NCBI RefSeq assembly: GCF_039544165.1
Contig: NZ_BAABLD010000008.1
Span: forward strand, 1,054,001 to 1,118,000
Reading direction: 5' to 3'
From: Viridibacterium curvum
Lineage (GTDB): Bacteria; Pseudomonadota; Gammaproteobacteria; Burkholderiales; Rhodocyclaceae
DNA length: 64,000 nucleotides
Both the position numbers and the translations under genes were made by a program. Below, in pieces: positions 8,244-16,829 of this stretch. The notes beneath the pieces were generated by a model that was given only the letters and a program-made list of their open reading frames with translations, had not been told where the DNA came from and did not search any database. Within the stretch, counting starts at the first letter, position 1. Every line of letters starts with the position of its first letter.

Positions 8244-9272
8244 ATGGTTTCATCAGTCAGGGCTGCGTTACGGACAATCTGCGCGCTGGCCATCTGCACG
8301 CTTGCGCATGGCGTCAGCGCACAGGAGCTCACCAAGATCAAGTTCACGTTGGACTGGCGCTTTGAAGGGCCGTCTGCGCCCTTCCTGCTTGCCAAGGCCA
8401 AGGGTTACTTTGCGGCCGAAGGCCTCGACGTCACCATCGACGCTGGCGCCGGGTCGGCCGGAGCTGTGGCGCGTGTCGCTACGGGCGCCTATGAAATGGG
8501 CTTCGCCGACTTCAATGCGTTGGCCGAGTACGACGCCAAGACGCCGGGTTCGAAAGTGCAGGGCGTGTACATGGTGTACAACTTCACGCCGGCCGCAGTG
8601 GTGTTCCTTAAGAAGGCAGGCGTAACCAAGCCGGCGGACGTGGCGGGCAAGACCTTGGCCGCACCGGTCTTCGATGCGGGTCGCAAGGCATTCCCGGCCT
8701 TTGCCAAGTCGAACAAGATCGACCCGAACAGTGTGAAGTGGCAGTCGGTCGACCCGGCGCTGCGCGAGACCATGCTGGCGCGTGGCGATGTGGATGGCAT
8801 CACGGGCTTCTCGTTCACCAGCATCCTCAACATGGAAGCTCGAGGCGTGAAGGAGTCCGACCTCACGGTGCTGCTCTACAACGACTTCGGCGTTGAACTG
8901 TATGGCAACGCCATCATCGTCGCGCCCAAGTTCGCGGCCGAGAAGCCCAAGCTCGTCGAGGGCTTCCTGCGCGCGTTCAACAAAGCGCTCAAGGAGACCA
9001 TTGCCAACCCGGATGCGGCCGCCGAGTTTGTGAAGAAGCAGGACGCCCTGGTCGATCTGCCGCTGGAAACGCGTCGCCTCAAGATGGCGCTCAGCAGCGT
9101 TGTTGTTACGCCAGAAGCCAAGTCTGTTGGTCTCGGTGGCGTAACGGCCGACCGTATGGCGCGCTCGCTGAAAGAAACAGCTGAGGCTTACGCTTTGCCT
9201 GCCGTACCGGACGCCAAGCTGCTGTTCACCGAAGCCTTCCTGCCGCCCAAGGCGGATCGCATGATCAAGTAA
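8244..9272 (+). CDS. ABC transporter substrate-binding protein (NMT1/THI5-like, NitT/TauT class)
   Basis: A periplasmic binding protein of 342 residues with a Sec signal peptide (cleavage after VSA, near residue 26). The mature start IKFTLDWRFEGPSAPFLLA followed by KGYFAAEGLDV is the hallmark of the NMT1/THI5-like and nitrate/sulfonate binding proteins. The upstream frame is open but the start is set by AGGAGG at 8232-8237, 6 bases before the ATG. ATPase and permease genes follow, so this is the first gene of a three-gene importer. The ligand cannot be told from sequence: sulfonates, nitrate-like anions or pyrimidine precursors are all handled by relatives. Confidence 0.85.
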   Translation: MVSSVRAALRTICALAICTLAHGVSAQELTKIKFTLDWRFEGPSAPFLLAKAKGYFAAEGLDVTIDAGAGSAGAVARVATGAYEMGFADFNALAEYDAKTPGSKVQGVYMVYNFTPAAVVFLKKAGVTKPADVAGKTLAAPVFDAGRKAFPAFAKSNKIDPNSVKWQSVDPALRETMLARGDVDGITGFSFTSILNMEARGVKESDLTVLLYNDFGVELYGNAIIVAPKFAAEKPKLVEGFLRAFNKALKETIANPDAAAEFVKKQDALVDLPLETRRLKMALSSVVVTPEAKSVGLGGVTADRMARSLKETAEAYALPAVPDAKLLFTEAFLPPKADRMIK

Positions 9273-9283
9273 GCATCTCGCGA

Positions 9284-9307
9284 ACGGGCCCGCCATGACG
9301 GGCCCGT
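9284..9307 (+). other. Intercistronic stem-loop between binding protein and ATPase genes
   Basis: A perfect 9-bp stem ACGGGCCCG/CGGGCCCGT (9284-9292 with 9299-9307) with a CCATGA loop and no T-run. Such hairpins often protect the 3' end of the binding-protein mRNA so that it is made in excess over the membrane components; that role here is inferred. Confidence 0.5.
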
Positions 9308-9336
9308 CGCGCTTGCCGAAAACCCCAGAGAGCCAC

Positions 9337-10116
9337 ATGAGTTTCGTACGATTCGAGCAGGTCAGCCTCAGCTACACCGAAGGTGGCGCCCGCGCCATCG
9401 AAGACGTGTCGCTGGACATCCGCGAGGGTGAGTTCGTCGCCGTCGTCGGCCCTTCGGGGTGCGGCAAGTCCACGATGATGAAGCTGGTATCGGGGCTCAA
9501 GCCGCCTTCCGCTGGCTACGTCTACGTCAATGGCCGCGAAGTAGGTGGGCCGCTATCCATCGTCGGCATGGCCTTTCAGGCGGCCAACCTGCTGCCCTGG
9601 CGCACGACCTTGCAGAACGTCATGTTGCCCATGGAAATCGTCGAGCCCTACCGCTCGACCTTGCGCAGCAAGCGGATGGAATATGAGGAGATGGCGCGCG
9701 CCGCGCTCAAGCGCGTTGGCCTGGCCGGGTTCGAGGACAAGTTTCCTTGGGAGCTGTCGGGCGGGATGCAGCAACGCGCATCGATCTGTCGCGCACTGAT
9801 TCACAAGCCACGCCTGCTGATGCTCGATGAACCCTTCGGCGCGCTCGACGCTTTCACCCGCGAAGAGCTGTGGTGCATGCTGCGCGATCTCTGGCAGCAA
9901 CAGCCTTTCACCGTGGTGCTCGTGACTCACGACCTGCGCGAAGCTGTTTTTCTCGCTGACACCGTGTATGTCATGAGCAAGCGCCCGGGCCGCATCCTGG
10001 TGCGTCGCGAGATTGATCTGCCGCGTCCGCGCGATCTCGAAGTCACCTACACCGATGCCTTTGCCTCGCACGTGCACGTGTTGCGCGAAGCCATCGGCCG
10101 CGTCCGCGAATCCTGA
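9337..10116 (+). CDS. ABC transporter ATP-binding protein (NitT/TauT class)
   Basis: The cytoplasmic ATPase of the importer, 259 residues. It has Walker A GPSGCGKST, a Q-loop in GMAFQAANLLPWRT, the ABC signature LSGGMQQR, Walker B RLLMLDEPFGALD and the switch His in VTHDLREA. All motifs are intact and typical of the SsuB/TauB family. The ATG at 9337 is preceded by AGAGAG; an in-frame ATG at 9295 lies inside the intercistronic hairpin and was not chosen. The permease gene starts 10 bases after the stop. Confidence 0.92.
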   Translation: MSFVRFEQVSLSYTEGGARAIEDVSLDIREGEFVAVVGPSGCGKSTMMKLVSGLKPPSAGYVYVNGREVGGPLSIVGMAFQAANLLPWRTTLQNVMLPMEIVEPYRSTLRSKRMEYEEMARAALKRVGLAGFEDKFPWELSGGMQQRASICRALIHKPRLLMLDEPFGALDAFTREELWCMLRDLWQQQPFTVVLVTHDLREAVFLADTVYVMSKRPGRILVRREIDLPRPRDLEVTYTDAFASHVHVLREAIGRVRES

Positions 10117-10126
10117 GAGGCCCGGC

Positions 10127-10903
10127 ATGCATTTGTCCCGTCGCACCATCATGAAACTGGCCCCATGGATGGTGGCCGCATTCTTCGTCGTCGTCTGGCA
10201 AGTCATCTGCGTCGGCTTCGACGTACCGTCCTTCCTGTTTCCCGCGCCCAGCGAGGTTTACAAGGTCGGCATGTCGCTCGCGCAACCCATCTTGCAGCAC
10301 GCCACGCAGACTTTCCTCACCACCATGGCCGGCTTCGCCATCGCAGTCGTCGTCGGTCTCGTGCTCGGTGCGGCCCTTGGATCATCTGCCGTCGTGTATC
10401 GGGCGCTTTATCCCCTGCTGGTGGCTTTCAACAGCATTCCCAAAGTGGCCTTCGTGCCCGTATTGGTGCTGTGGTTCGGCATCGGCACCGTGCCGGCGAT
10501 CCTCACCGCCTTCCTGATCTCGTTCTTCCCGGTCATGGTGAACGTGGCCACCGGCCTTGCCACGCTGGAACCGGAACTGGAAGACGTGCTGCGCTCGCTG
10601 GGCGCGTCGCGGCTCGACATTCTCATGAAGGTCGGCTTCCCACGCTCCATGCCCTTCTTCTTCGCTTCGCTCAAAGTCGCCATCACGCTGGCCTTCGTTG
10701 GCTCCGTCGTCTCGGAAACTGTCGCGTCGAATGAAGGCATTGGTTACCTCATGATGAGCGCCAGTTCGTCGAGCAATATGCCACTGGTGTTCGCGGGCCT
10801 CATCGTCATAGGCGCCATGGGCGTCGTGACCTACGAGTTGTTCGCCTGGATCGAGCGCCGTGTGACGGGCTGGGCCATTCGCGGGCAGAACGCGCCGGGC
10901 TGA
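10127..10903 (+). CDS. ABC transporter permease (NitT/TauT class)
   Basis: The inner-membrane channel of the importer, 258 residues with about six membrane helices. The EAA loop that docks on the ATPase is seen as LEDVLRSLGASRLDILMKVGFP near residue 155. The family resembles SsuC/TauC permeases. The start at 10127 follows GAGAGG at 10115-10120. A strong terminator follows 21 bases after the stop, so the transport operon is exactly these three genes. Confidence 0.9.
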   Translation: MHLSRRTIMKLAPWMVAAFFVVVWQVICVGFDVPSFLFPAPSEVYKVGMSLAQPILQHATQTFLTTMAGFAIAVVVGLVLGAALGSSAVVYRALYPLLVAFNSIPKVAFVPVLVLWFGIGTVPAILTAFLISFFPVMVNVATGLATLEPELEDVLRSLGASRLDILMKVGFPRSMPFFFASLKVAITLAFVGSVVSETVASNEGIGYLMMSASSSSNMPLVFAGLIVIGAMGVVTYELFAWIERRVTGWAIRGQNAPG

Positions 10904-10924
10904 AGAAGGTGCGCACAGCAAAGC

Positions 10925-10957
10925 AAAAGGCCCGGTCAGAAGACCGGGCCTTTTTTG
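10925..10957 (+). terminator. Terminator of the ABC importer operon
   Basis: A 9-bp stem GGCCCGGTC/GACCGGGCC (10929-10937 with 10942-10950) with an AGAA loop, flanked by AAAA and TTTTTTG. The symmetric A/T flanks mean it can also stop transcription coming leftward from the tRNA genes. Confidence 0.93.
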
Positions 10958-10960
10958 TTC

Positions 10961-11036
10961 TGGTGGGGGCACAAGGACTTGAACCTTGGACCTACGGATT
11001 AAGAGTCCGCTGCTCTACCAACTGAGCTATACCCCC
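10961..11036 (-). tRNA. tRNA-Lys (CTT)
   Basis: Read on the minus strand this is a 76-base cloverleaf starting GGGGGTATAGCTCAGTTGG and ending GCCCCCACCA, so the CCA tail is encoded. The anticodon loop is CTCTTAA with CTT at the wobble-to-third positions, the T-arm has GGTTCAAGTCC. The acceptor stem pairs over seven positions with one T-G wobble. Confidence 0.95.
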
Positions 11037-11061
11037 AAAATTTTTCACCCCATTTGCCCGA

Positions 11062-11137
11062 TGGTGGGTCGGGCGAGACTCGAACTCGCGACCAACGGAT
11101 TAAAAGTCCGCTGCTCTACCGACTGAGCTACCGACCC
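11062..11137 (-). tRNA. tRNA-Lys (TTT)
   Basis: A 76-base cloverleaf on the minus strand beginning GGGTCGGTAGCTCAGTCGG and ending CCCGACCCACCA with encoded CCA. The anticodon loop CTTTTAA carries TTT. It lies 25 bases upstream of tRNA-Lys(CTT) in transcription order, so both lysine isoacceptors are probably made from one precursor. Confidence 0.96.
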
Positions 11138-11251
11138 CCGGAGGCTTTGTCCGCCGCGCCGCTCAAACGCGCAAGCGATGATCGAACAGAAGGCGGGAAT
11201 CTGACTGCGGTGAAGGGCGGCATATTAGACAAGCCACAGCATAGCGTCAAC

Positions 11252-12187
11252 TCATTTTTCGCCGCTGCGCTGCGCGCTGTTGCTTGAGCCTGAGAGTTCG
11301 GGTGCAAGATCATCCCACCAGCGCTTGTCGTTGAGCGGTGGTGCCAGGGAGGAGAGCTGCGAATTCGCGAGGCGGAAGATCTTGCGGCCGGCAAGCGGTA
11401 CGTCGGCCAGCACGAGGCGTTTGTAGGCCAGGTAGCGGCGCTCGAATTCGCCGCTGGCAACCAATCGCTTCAACCCGTCGGTAATGCGCTCGGCCATGGC
11501 CTGGCCTTCCGGCGTGCGCGGTACGAAGAAGTAACGTGGCAGCGGATATTGCACGACGAAGTTCTTTTCGATGCTGATTCCCGGCACGAGGTCGCGGTGC
11601 GTCTGCCATTCCGAGGCGATCTCGTTGACGCCGCGCGAGAACAGGTCGAAGCGGCGCGCGCCCAGCATCTGGAACAGGCCCTCGTAGTTCTCGCCGATGA
11701 CGACCTTGAAGTCGTTGCCACCGAGGATCTTCACGTCAGTCCATGTCGAGGCTTGGCCAATGCTGAACTGGCGCAGGTCGTCCAGCGTCCTGACCTTGTC
11801 GAGTTGCGCCTGCGTAGGCGGCATGATCAGGAACAGGCGATACCCAAGCAGGCCCTTGTCGAGTGGCAGGGGCACCGGCAGCATGCGCGACTCGAGATCG
11901 AGGTTGGTCGCGCGCGCCACGATGTTGACGCGGCCTGCTCCGCTCTCCACTTCTGAAACCGCGCGCGGAAAGGTCATGGCGACCGGGTAGGCTGCCAGTT
12001 GAAAATCGCCGTACTTGTCACGATTGGATTTGAGCGCTGCTTCGAGCAGCTCCCAGTAGTAGGTGTGGCGCTGGTCCGTGGCGGATTCGGGCGGCGGATA
12101 GACGAAACGCATGCCGCTGCCCGACTGCGCGACAACCGTGGCTGGCAGGCACAACAAGAAAACGGCCAAGCGATACCACTTGCCCAT
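11252..12187 (-). CDS. Periplasmic solute-binding-like protein of unknown ligand
   Basis: A 311-residue protein with a signal peptide (LAVFLLCLPATVVAQ, cleavage near residue 20). After it comes a two-lobe arrangement like the bacterial extracellular solute-binding fold (amino-acid-binding class): an early YYWELLEAAL segment, LGYRLFLIMPP around the lobe crossing, and a final segment with IEKNFVVQYPLPRYFFVP. It has no transporter genes beside it. Relatives are often orphan ligand sensors. The start at 12187 has GAGGGAG in front; the open frame continues further upstream without a better ribosome site. Ligand and role are unknown. Confidence 0.7.
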   Translation of the reverse strand: MGKWYRLAVFLLCLPATVVAQSGSGMRFVYPPPESATDQRHTYYWELLEAALKSNRDKYGDFQLAAYPVAMTFPRAVSEVESGAGRVNIVARATNLDLESRMLPVPLPLDKGLLGYRLFLIMPPTQAQLDKVRTLDDLRQFSIGQASTWTDVKILGGNDFKVVIGENYEGLFQMLGARRFDLFSRGVNEIASEWQTHRDLVPGISIEKNFVVQYPLPRYFFVPRTPEGQAMAERITDGLKRLVASGEFERRYLAYKRLVLADVPLAGRKIFRLANSQLSSLAPPLNDKRWWDDLAPELSGSSNSAQRSGEK

Positions 12188-12344
12188 ACTGCTCCCTCTC
12201 TGTCCCTTCGATTGCCTCCCGCACCACATGCCGGCCGTGACACGGATTGATGTCCGAGCCTGCATCCTAGCCTCGCTTTGATGGCGCCGCATGCCGCATT
12301 GCACCCAAGTCCGCATAAAGATGTGGATATCGCTGGCTTGCCTG

Positions 12345-12350
12345 TAAAAT
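12345..12350 (+). promoter_or_regulatory. Candidate -10 element of the glyQS operon
   Basis: TAAAAT at 12345-12350 lies 70 bases before glyQ, with a weak TGTGGA 17 bases upstream as possible -35. No T-box or glycine riboswitch pattern is apparent in the short leader. Low confidence. Confidence 0.3.
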
Positions 12351-12419
12351 CCGGCCCTTTGACGTCACGCCGTCATCCCACGCTGTTTTCAGTCTGCCCT
12401 GCGGGCCAGAGACCCCAAT

Positions 12420-13364
12420 ATGAGCGCAAAACCCACCTTCCAGGACATCATCCAGAAGCTCCAGGCCTACTGGGGTGAACAGGGCTGTGCCCTGCTGCAA
12501 CCGTACGATATGGAAGTCGGCGCAGGCACCAGTCATACCGCGACCTTTCTGCGCGCACTGGGCCCTGAGCCCTGGAAGGCGGCCTACGTGCAGCCCTCGC
12601 GTCGCCCCAAGGATGGTCGCTACGGCGAAAACCCCAACCGCCTGCAGCACTACTATCAGTACCAGGTCGTGCTCAAGCCCGCACCCGCCAACATCCTTGA
12701 GCTCTACCTTGGTTCGCTTGAGGCGCTGGGCTTCGACCTCAAGAAAAACGATGTGCGCTTCGTCGAAGACGACTGGGAAAACCCCACGCTAGGTGCCTGG
12801 GGGCTGGGTTGGGAGGTCTGGCTCAACGGCATGGAGGTCACGCAGTTCACCTACTTCCAGCAAGTCGGTGGCATCAACTGCAAGCCGATCACGGGCGAGA
12901 TCACCTACGGTCTCGAACGCCTCGCCATGTACCTGCAAGGCGTCGAGCGCGTGTACGACCTCGTGTGGACCGATGGCCTGAGCTATGGCGACGTGTACCT
13001 GCAGAACGAAGTCGAGCAATCGACCTACAACTTCGAACACAGCGATGCCGACTTCCTTTTCACGGCCTTCAATGCGCACGAAAAGCAGGCCAAGAACCTC
13101 ATGACGCATCAGCTCGCCCTGCCAGCCTATGAGCAGGTGCTCAAGGCCGCGCATAGCTTCAACCTGCTCGATGCACGTGGCGCGATTTCGGTCACCGAGC
13201 GTGCCGCCTACATCGGGCGCATCCGCGACCTTGCACGCAGTGTCGCGCAGAGCTACGTCGATAGCCGCGCGCGTCTGGGCTTCCCGATGGCGCCGAAGGC
13301 CCATGCAGAAGAAGTGCTGGCGGACATCGCCAAGCGCGCAGAAAAAGAAACGAAGGCAGCCTGA
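12420..13364 (+). CDS. glyQ: Glycine--tRNA ligase alpha subunit
   Basis: Catalytic subunit of the alpha2beta2 bacterial glycyl-tRNA synthetase, charging tRNA-Gly with glycine. The 314-residue product opens with FQDIIQKLQAYWGEQGC and has the class II motif-2 area QPSRRPKDGRYGENPNRLQ and the active-site stretch WEVWLNGMEVTQFTYFQQ, all typical of GlyQ. It sits 2 bases before glyS, giving coupled synthesis of the two subunits. Confidence 0.98.
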   Translation: MSAKPTFQDIIQKLQAYWGEQGCALLQPYDMEVGAGTSHTATFLRALGPEPWKAAYVQPSRRPKDGRYGENPNRLQHYYQYQVVLKPAPANILELYLGSLEALGFDLKKNDVRFVEDDWENPTLGAWGLGWEVWLNGMEVTQFTYFQQVGGINCKPITGEITYGLERLAMYLQGVERVYDLVWTDGLSYGDVYLQNEVEQSTYNFEHSDADFLFTAFNAHEKQAKNLMTHQLALPAYEQVLKAAHSFNLLDARGAISVTERAAYIGRIRDLARSVAQSYVDSRARLGFPMAPKAHAEEVLADIAKRAEKETKAA

Positions 13365-13366
13365 AC

Positions 13367-15463
13367 ATGAGCCACAAGAATCTTCTCGTCGAACTTTTTG
13401 TCGAAGAACTGCCGCCCAAAGCCCTCAAGCGTCTGGGCGATGCGTTTGCCTCCGTGCTGGCCGACAGCTTGCGCTCGCAGGGTCTCGCTACGGCGCACGC
13501 CAGCGTCAAGTCCTTCGCCTCGCCGCGTCGCCTGGCGGTGCAGATCGCAGACGTCGTCGTACAAGCAGCCGACCAGTCGGTGCAACAGAAGCTCATGCCG
13601 GTAGCAGTCGGTCTCGACGCCGATGGTCAGCCCACGATGGCGCTGCTCAAGAAGCTTGCCGCCTTGGGCGCTGACGCGAGCGCCGTACCCGGCCTCAAGC
13701 GGCAGTCAGACGGCAAGGCCGAGGTGCTGATGCTCGACTCCGTCATCAAGGGCGTGAGCCTTGCCGCAGGCCTGCAGAAGGCGATTGACGAGGCGCTTGC
13801 CAAGCTGCCCATTCCCAAGGTCATGGCCTACCAGCTCGCCGATGGCTGGCGCACCGTTAACTTCGTGCGTCCCGCTCACAAGCTCGTCGCGTTGCATGGT
13901 GCCGATGTCGTACCTGTTGCCGTGCTGGGCATGACTGCGGGGCGCGAGACGCATGGTCATCGCTTCGAAGCCAGGGTCGATCCCGTTGTCATCCGCGACG
14001 CCGACAGCTACTCAGCGCAACTCGCTGAAGAAGGTGCCGTGATCGCGAGCTTTGCCGATCGCCGCGCCGAGATCGTGCGCCAGCTCACAGAGGCTGCCGC
14101 AAAAGCGGGCCTCAAGCCCATCGAAGACGAAGCCCTGCTGGATGAAGTCACGGCACTCGTTGAACGCCCCAACGTACTCATTGGCCAGTTCGAAAGCGAG
14201 TTTCTCGAAGTGCCGCAGGAATGCCTCATCCTCACGATGAAGGCCAACCAGAAGTACTTCCCCTTGCTTGACGCCGCCGGCAAGCTGACCAACAAGTTTC
14301 TCGTCGTGTCGAACATCCGCCCCGATGATGCAAGCGCCATCGTGCAGGGCAATGAGCGCGTCGTGCGTCCGCGTCTCGCCGATGCGAAGTTCTTCTTCGA
14401 CCAGGACCGCAAGAAGTCGCTGACGGATCGTGTCGGCGGCCTCGCCAAAGTCGTTTACCACAACAAGCTCGGCACGCAGGGTGAGCGTGTTGAGCGCGTG
14501 CGCGCGATTGCCAGGGCCATCGCGACGAAGCTCGGCGTGGACGCAGGGCAGGTTGATACCGCCGCGCAGCTGGCGAAGGCTGACCTGCTCACCGACATGG
14601 TCGGCGAGTTCCCCGAACTGCAGGGCATCATGGGCGGTTACTACGCCAAGCATGACAAGCTCGGTGACACGGTGGCTGACGCGATTGAAGACCATTACAA
14701 GCCACGTTTTGCGGGTGATGCGCTGCCACGCAACGATGTGGGTGTCGTAGTTGCGCTCGCCGACAAGCTCGAAACCCTGGTGGGCCTGTTCGGCATCGGC
14801 CAGATACCAACCGGAGACAAGGATCCTTTCGCGCTGCGCCGTCATGCGCTGGGTGTGATCCGCATGCTCATCGAACGCGATCTTGCACTCCGGCTTGATG
14901 AGTTACTACAGGAGGCGGCAGCACCGTTTGGGGCGTTAATTTCCGATGCTTCAGCTGCACTCGCCGGTTTCATCTTCGAGCGCCTTGCCAGCAGCCTGCG
15001 CGAGCAGGGTTTCTCGGCACAGGAAGTCGACGCCGTATTGTCCTACCGCCCACAGTACCTTCGGCACGTCGCGAAGAGCGTTGTCGCCGTGCGAGCGTTT
15101 GCTGCCCTGCCGGAGGCCCCGGCACTGGCAGCAGCGAACAAGCGCGTCGGCAACATCCTCAAGAAAGCCGAAGGTGAAGTGAATGGCAAGGTGAACTCCG
15201 CGCTGTTTAACGTGGCCGCAGAGCAGGCATTGTTTGAAGCACTGAATACGATTGGACAGAAGGCCGATGCAGCTTACGAGGCGGGCGATTACACCGCCTC
15301 GCTTCAGGCACTCGCTGCGCTACGTGCCCCGGTCGATGCCTTCTTTGACGGGGTGATGGTGAATGCGGAAGACCCGGCGTTGCGTAACAACCGTCTGGCG
15401 TTGTTGTCACAGCTTTACGCGGCGATGAATCGCGTGGCCGATCTGGCGAAGCTGTCCGCATGA
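13367..15463 (+). CDS. glyS: Glycine--tRNA ligase beta subunit
   Basis: The tRNA-recognition subunit, 698 residues, the usual length. The N-terminus NLLVELFVEELPPKAL and the central FLEVPQECLILTMKANQKYFPLLD are family hallmarks, as is ELQGIMGGYYA within the HD-like region. The C-terminal DALR-type anticodon-binding domain is present. The stop overlaps the start of the next gene by ATGA. Confidence 0.98.
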   Translation: MSHKNLLVELFVEELPPKALKRLGDAFASVLADSLRSQGLATAHASVKSFASPRRLAVQIADVVVQAADQSVQQKLMPVAVGLDADGQPTMALLKKLAALGADASAVPGLKRQSDGKAEVLMLDSVIKGVSLAAGLQKAIDEALAKLPIPKVMAYQLADGWRTVNFVRPAHKLVALHGADVVPVAVLGMTAGRETHGHRFEARVDPVVIRDADSYSAQLAEEGAVIASFADRRAEIVRQLTEAAAKAGLKPIEDEALLDEVTALVERPNVLIGQFESEFLEVPQECLILTMKANQKYFPLLDAAGKLTNKFLVVSNIRPDDASAIVQGNERVVRPRLADAKFFFDQDRKKSLTDRVGGLAKVVYHNKLGTQGERVERVRAIARAIATKLGVDAGQVDTAAQLAKADLLTDMVGEFPELQGIMGGYYAKHDKLGDTVADAIEDHYKPRFAGDALPRNDVGVVVALADKLETLVGLFGIGQIPTGDKDPFALRRHALGVIRMLIERDLALRLDELLQEAAAPFGALISDASAALAGFIFERLASSLREQGFSAQEVDAVLSYRPQYLRHVAKSVVAVRAFAALPEAPALAAANKRVGNILKKAEGEVNGKVNSALFNVAAEQALFEALNTIGQKADAAYEAGDYTASLQALAALRAPVDAFFDGVMVNAEDPALRNNRLALLSQLYAAMNRVADLAKLSA

Positions 15464-15951
15464 GGCGCGTCGTTGCTGGCGTGCTGAGCTTGCTGGCCAT
15501 CGCATTGGCAAGCTGTGCCGTGAGCCCCGAGCGCAAAGCGCTAGACACGCGTCTTGTTCAGCGCGTGTCCAAGGCGTTTGCAGATGAAGCTCCCGACATG
15601 CTTTGCGAGCAGCGCAACTGGCAGGTCTGTTCGTCACGCACCAGGGCTCAGTGCGTGAGTGACCTTCAGCCGTTCCGCAATGACTGCATGGCGCAGGCTA
15701 ATCTCATGGCAGGGACGCTCGACAATGCAGAAGCCGGCAAGAAGCATTCGCAAGTGTATTTTCAATGCCTGGCGGAGCGTCACATGGATGCCGCGCCTGG
15801 CGGGCGTGCCGAATTCGAGCGCTGCGTACAGAGCAATCCGTTCGATACGAAGCTGATTACCGAGCGGACGCGTGCGGTGACGAAGCCTTACGTCGAAGAG
15901 CATCGCAAGGAAGTAGAAGCTTTGCGCAAGAAGAAGTCCGCCAACCCCTGA
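15460..15951 (+). CDS. Putative lipoprotein of unknown function
   Basis: A 163-residue protein with a lipoprotein signal peptide: LLAIALASC gives a lipobox with Cys19. The mature part has six more cysteines, suggesting disulfides in the periplasm, and a charged C-terminal helix (HRKEVEALRKKKS). I do not recognise the family. The ATGA overlap with glyS makes it co-translated, and exonuclease III starts 8 bases after its stop, so it is the middle gene of a glyQ-glyS-lipoprotein-xth transcript. Confidence 0.75.
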   Translation: MRRVVAGVLSLLAIALASCAVSPERKALDTRLVQRVSKAFADEAPDMLCEQRNWQVCSSRTRAQCVSDLQPFRNDCMAQANLMAGTLDNAEAGKKHSQVYFQCLAERHMDAAPGGRAEFERCVQSNPFDTKLITERTRAVTKPYVEEHRKEVEALRKKKSANP

Positions 15952-15959
15952 GCGCTGCC

Positions 15960-16748
15960 ATGAAAATCGCCACCTGGAATGTGAACTCCCTCAAGGTGCG
16001 CTTGCCGCATCTGCTCGACTGGCTGGCGACAACGCAAACGGATGTGGTGTGTCTGCAGGAGTTGAAGTGCGAGGACAAGGCTTTCCCGCTCGCTGACATC
16101 GAGGCCGCAGGTTATCGCGCGGTGTTCAACGGGCAGAAGACCTACAACGGTGTGGCTATCCTGACCCGTGCGGAGACCTGTGGCGAGCCGCTGGATGTGG
16201 TGCGCAACATTCCGGATTTCGAGGACGAGCAGCGCCGCATCATCGCCGCGACGGTGAAGGGCGTGCGCGTGGTGTGTGGCTATTTTCCGAACGGGCAGGC
16301 CGTGGGCTCGGAGAAGTTCGAGTACAAGATGCGCTGGCTGGCGGCGCTGACTGACTGGCTGCGCGGCGAACTGGCGACTCACTCGCAGCTGGTGCTGGCG
16401 GGGGATTACAACATCGCGCCCGAAGACCGCGATGCGACGCCGGAATGGCAGGACGAGATCCACGTTTCGGTGCCCGAGCGCGAGGCTTTCGGCGCGCTCG
16501 TTGCGCTGGGGCTGGCAGACGCATTCCGTCTGTTCGAGCAACCCGAGAAAAGCTACTCGTGGTGGGACTATCGCATGATGGCCTTTCGCCGCAATATCGG
16601 CTTGCGCATTGACCATCTTCTGGTGTCGGCAGCATTGCGCGAGCAAGTCAGCGCCTGCGTTGTCGACCAGGCGCCGCGCAAGCTGGAGCGCCCCTCGGAC
16701 CACGCTCCCGTGGTGCTGACGCTGACCAGCGACCGCTTGGCGGTTTAA
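15960..16748 (+). CDS. xth: Exodeoxyribonuclease III (AP endonuclease)
   Basis: A 262-residue DNA repair enzyme of the exonuclease-endonuclease-phosphatase fold, cutting at abasic sites and trimming 3' ends. It begins KIATWNVNSLKVRL and has the metal-binding Glu in LQELKCEDK, catalytic GDYNIAPEDRD, and the terminal SDHAPVVLT His. The ATG at 15960 begins the conserved domain; the frame is open further left but overlaps the lipoprotein gene. Confidence 0.96.
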   Translation: MKIATWNVNSLKVRLPHLLDWLATTQTDVVCLQELKCEDKAFPLADIEAAGYRAVFNGQKTYNGVAILTRAETCGEPLDVVRNIPDFEDEQRRIIAATVKGVRVVCGYFPNGQAVGSEKFEYKMRWLAALTDWLRGELATHSQLVLAGDYNIAPEDRDATPEWQDEIHVSVPEREAFGALVALGLADAFRLFEQPEKSYSWWDYRMMAFRRNIGLRIDHLLVSAALREQVSACVVDQAPRKLERPSDHAPVVLTLTSDRLAV

Positions 16749-16829
16749 CGGCGTTTAACCGGGCTTTACAGTCGTCCGTCATAAGCTTTCCCCGTCCACC
16801 GCTGTCTGCGGTGTCCCGGGAGAGAACAT

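Noticed and set aside
12351..12419. Glycine riboswitch or T-box before glyQ
   Set aside because: The leader is too short and lacks the conserved elements.
16744..16769. Cpx box before the intradiol dioxygenase gene
   Set aside because: TTTAA, TTTAA and TTTAC are spaced 10 and 11 bases, but two of three half-sites deviate and one overlaps the xth stop; kept only as a remark.
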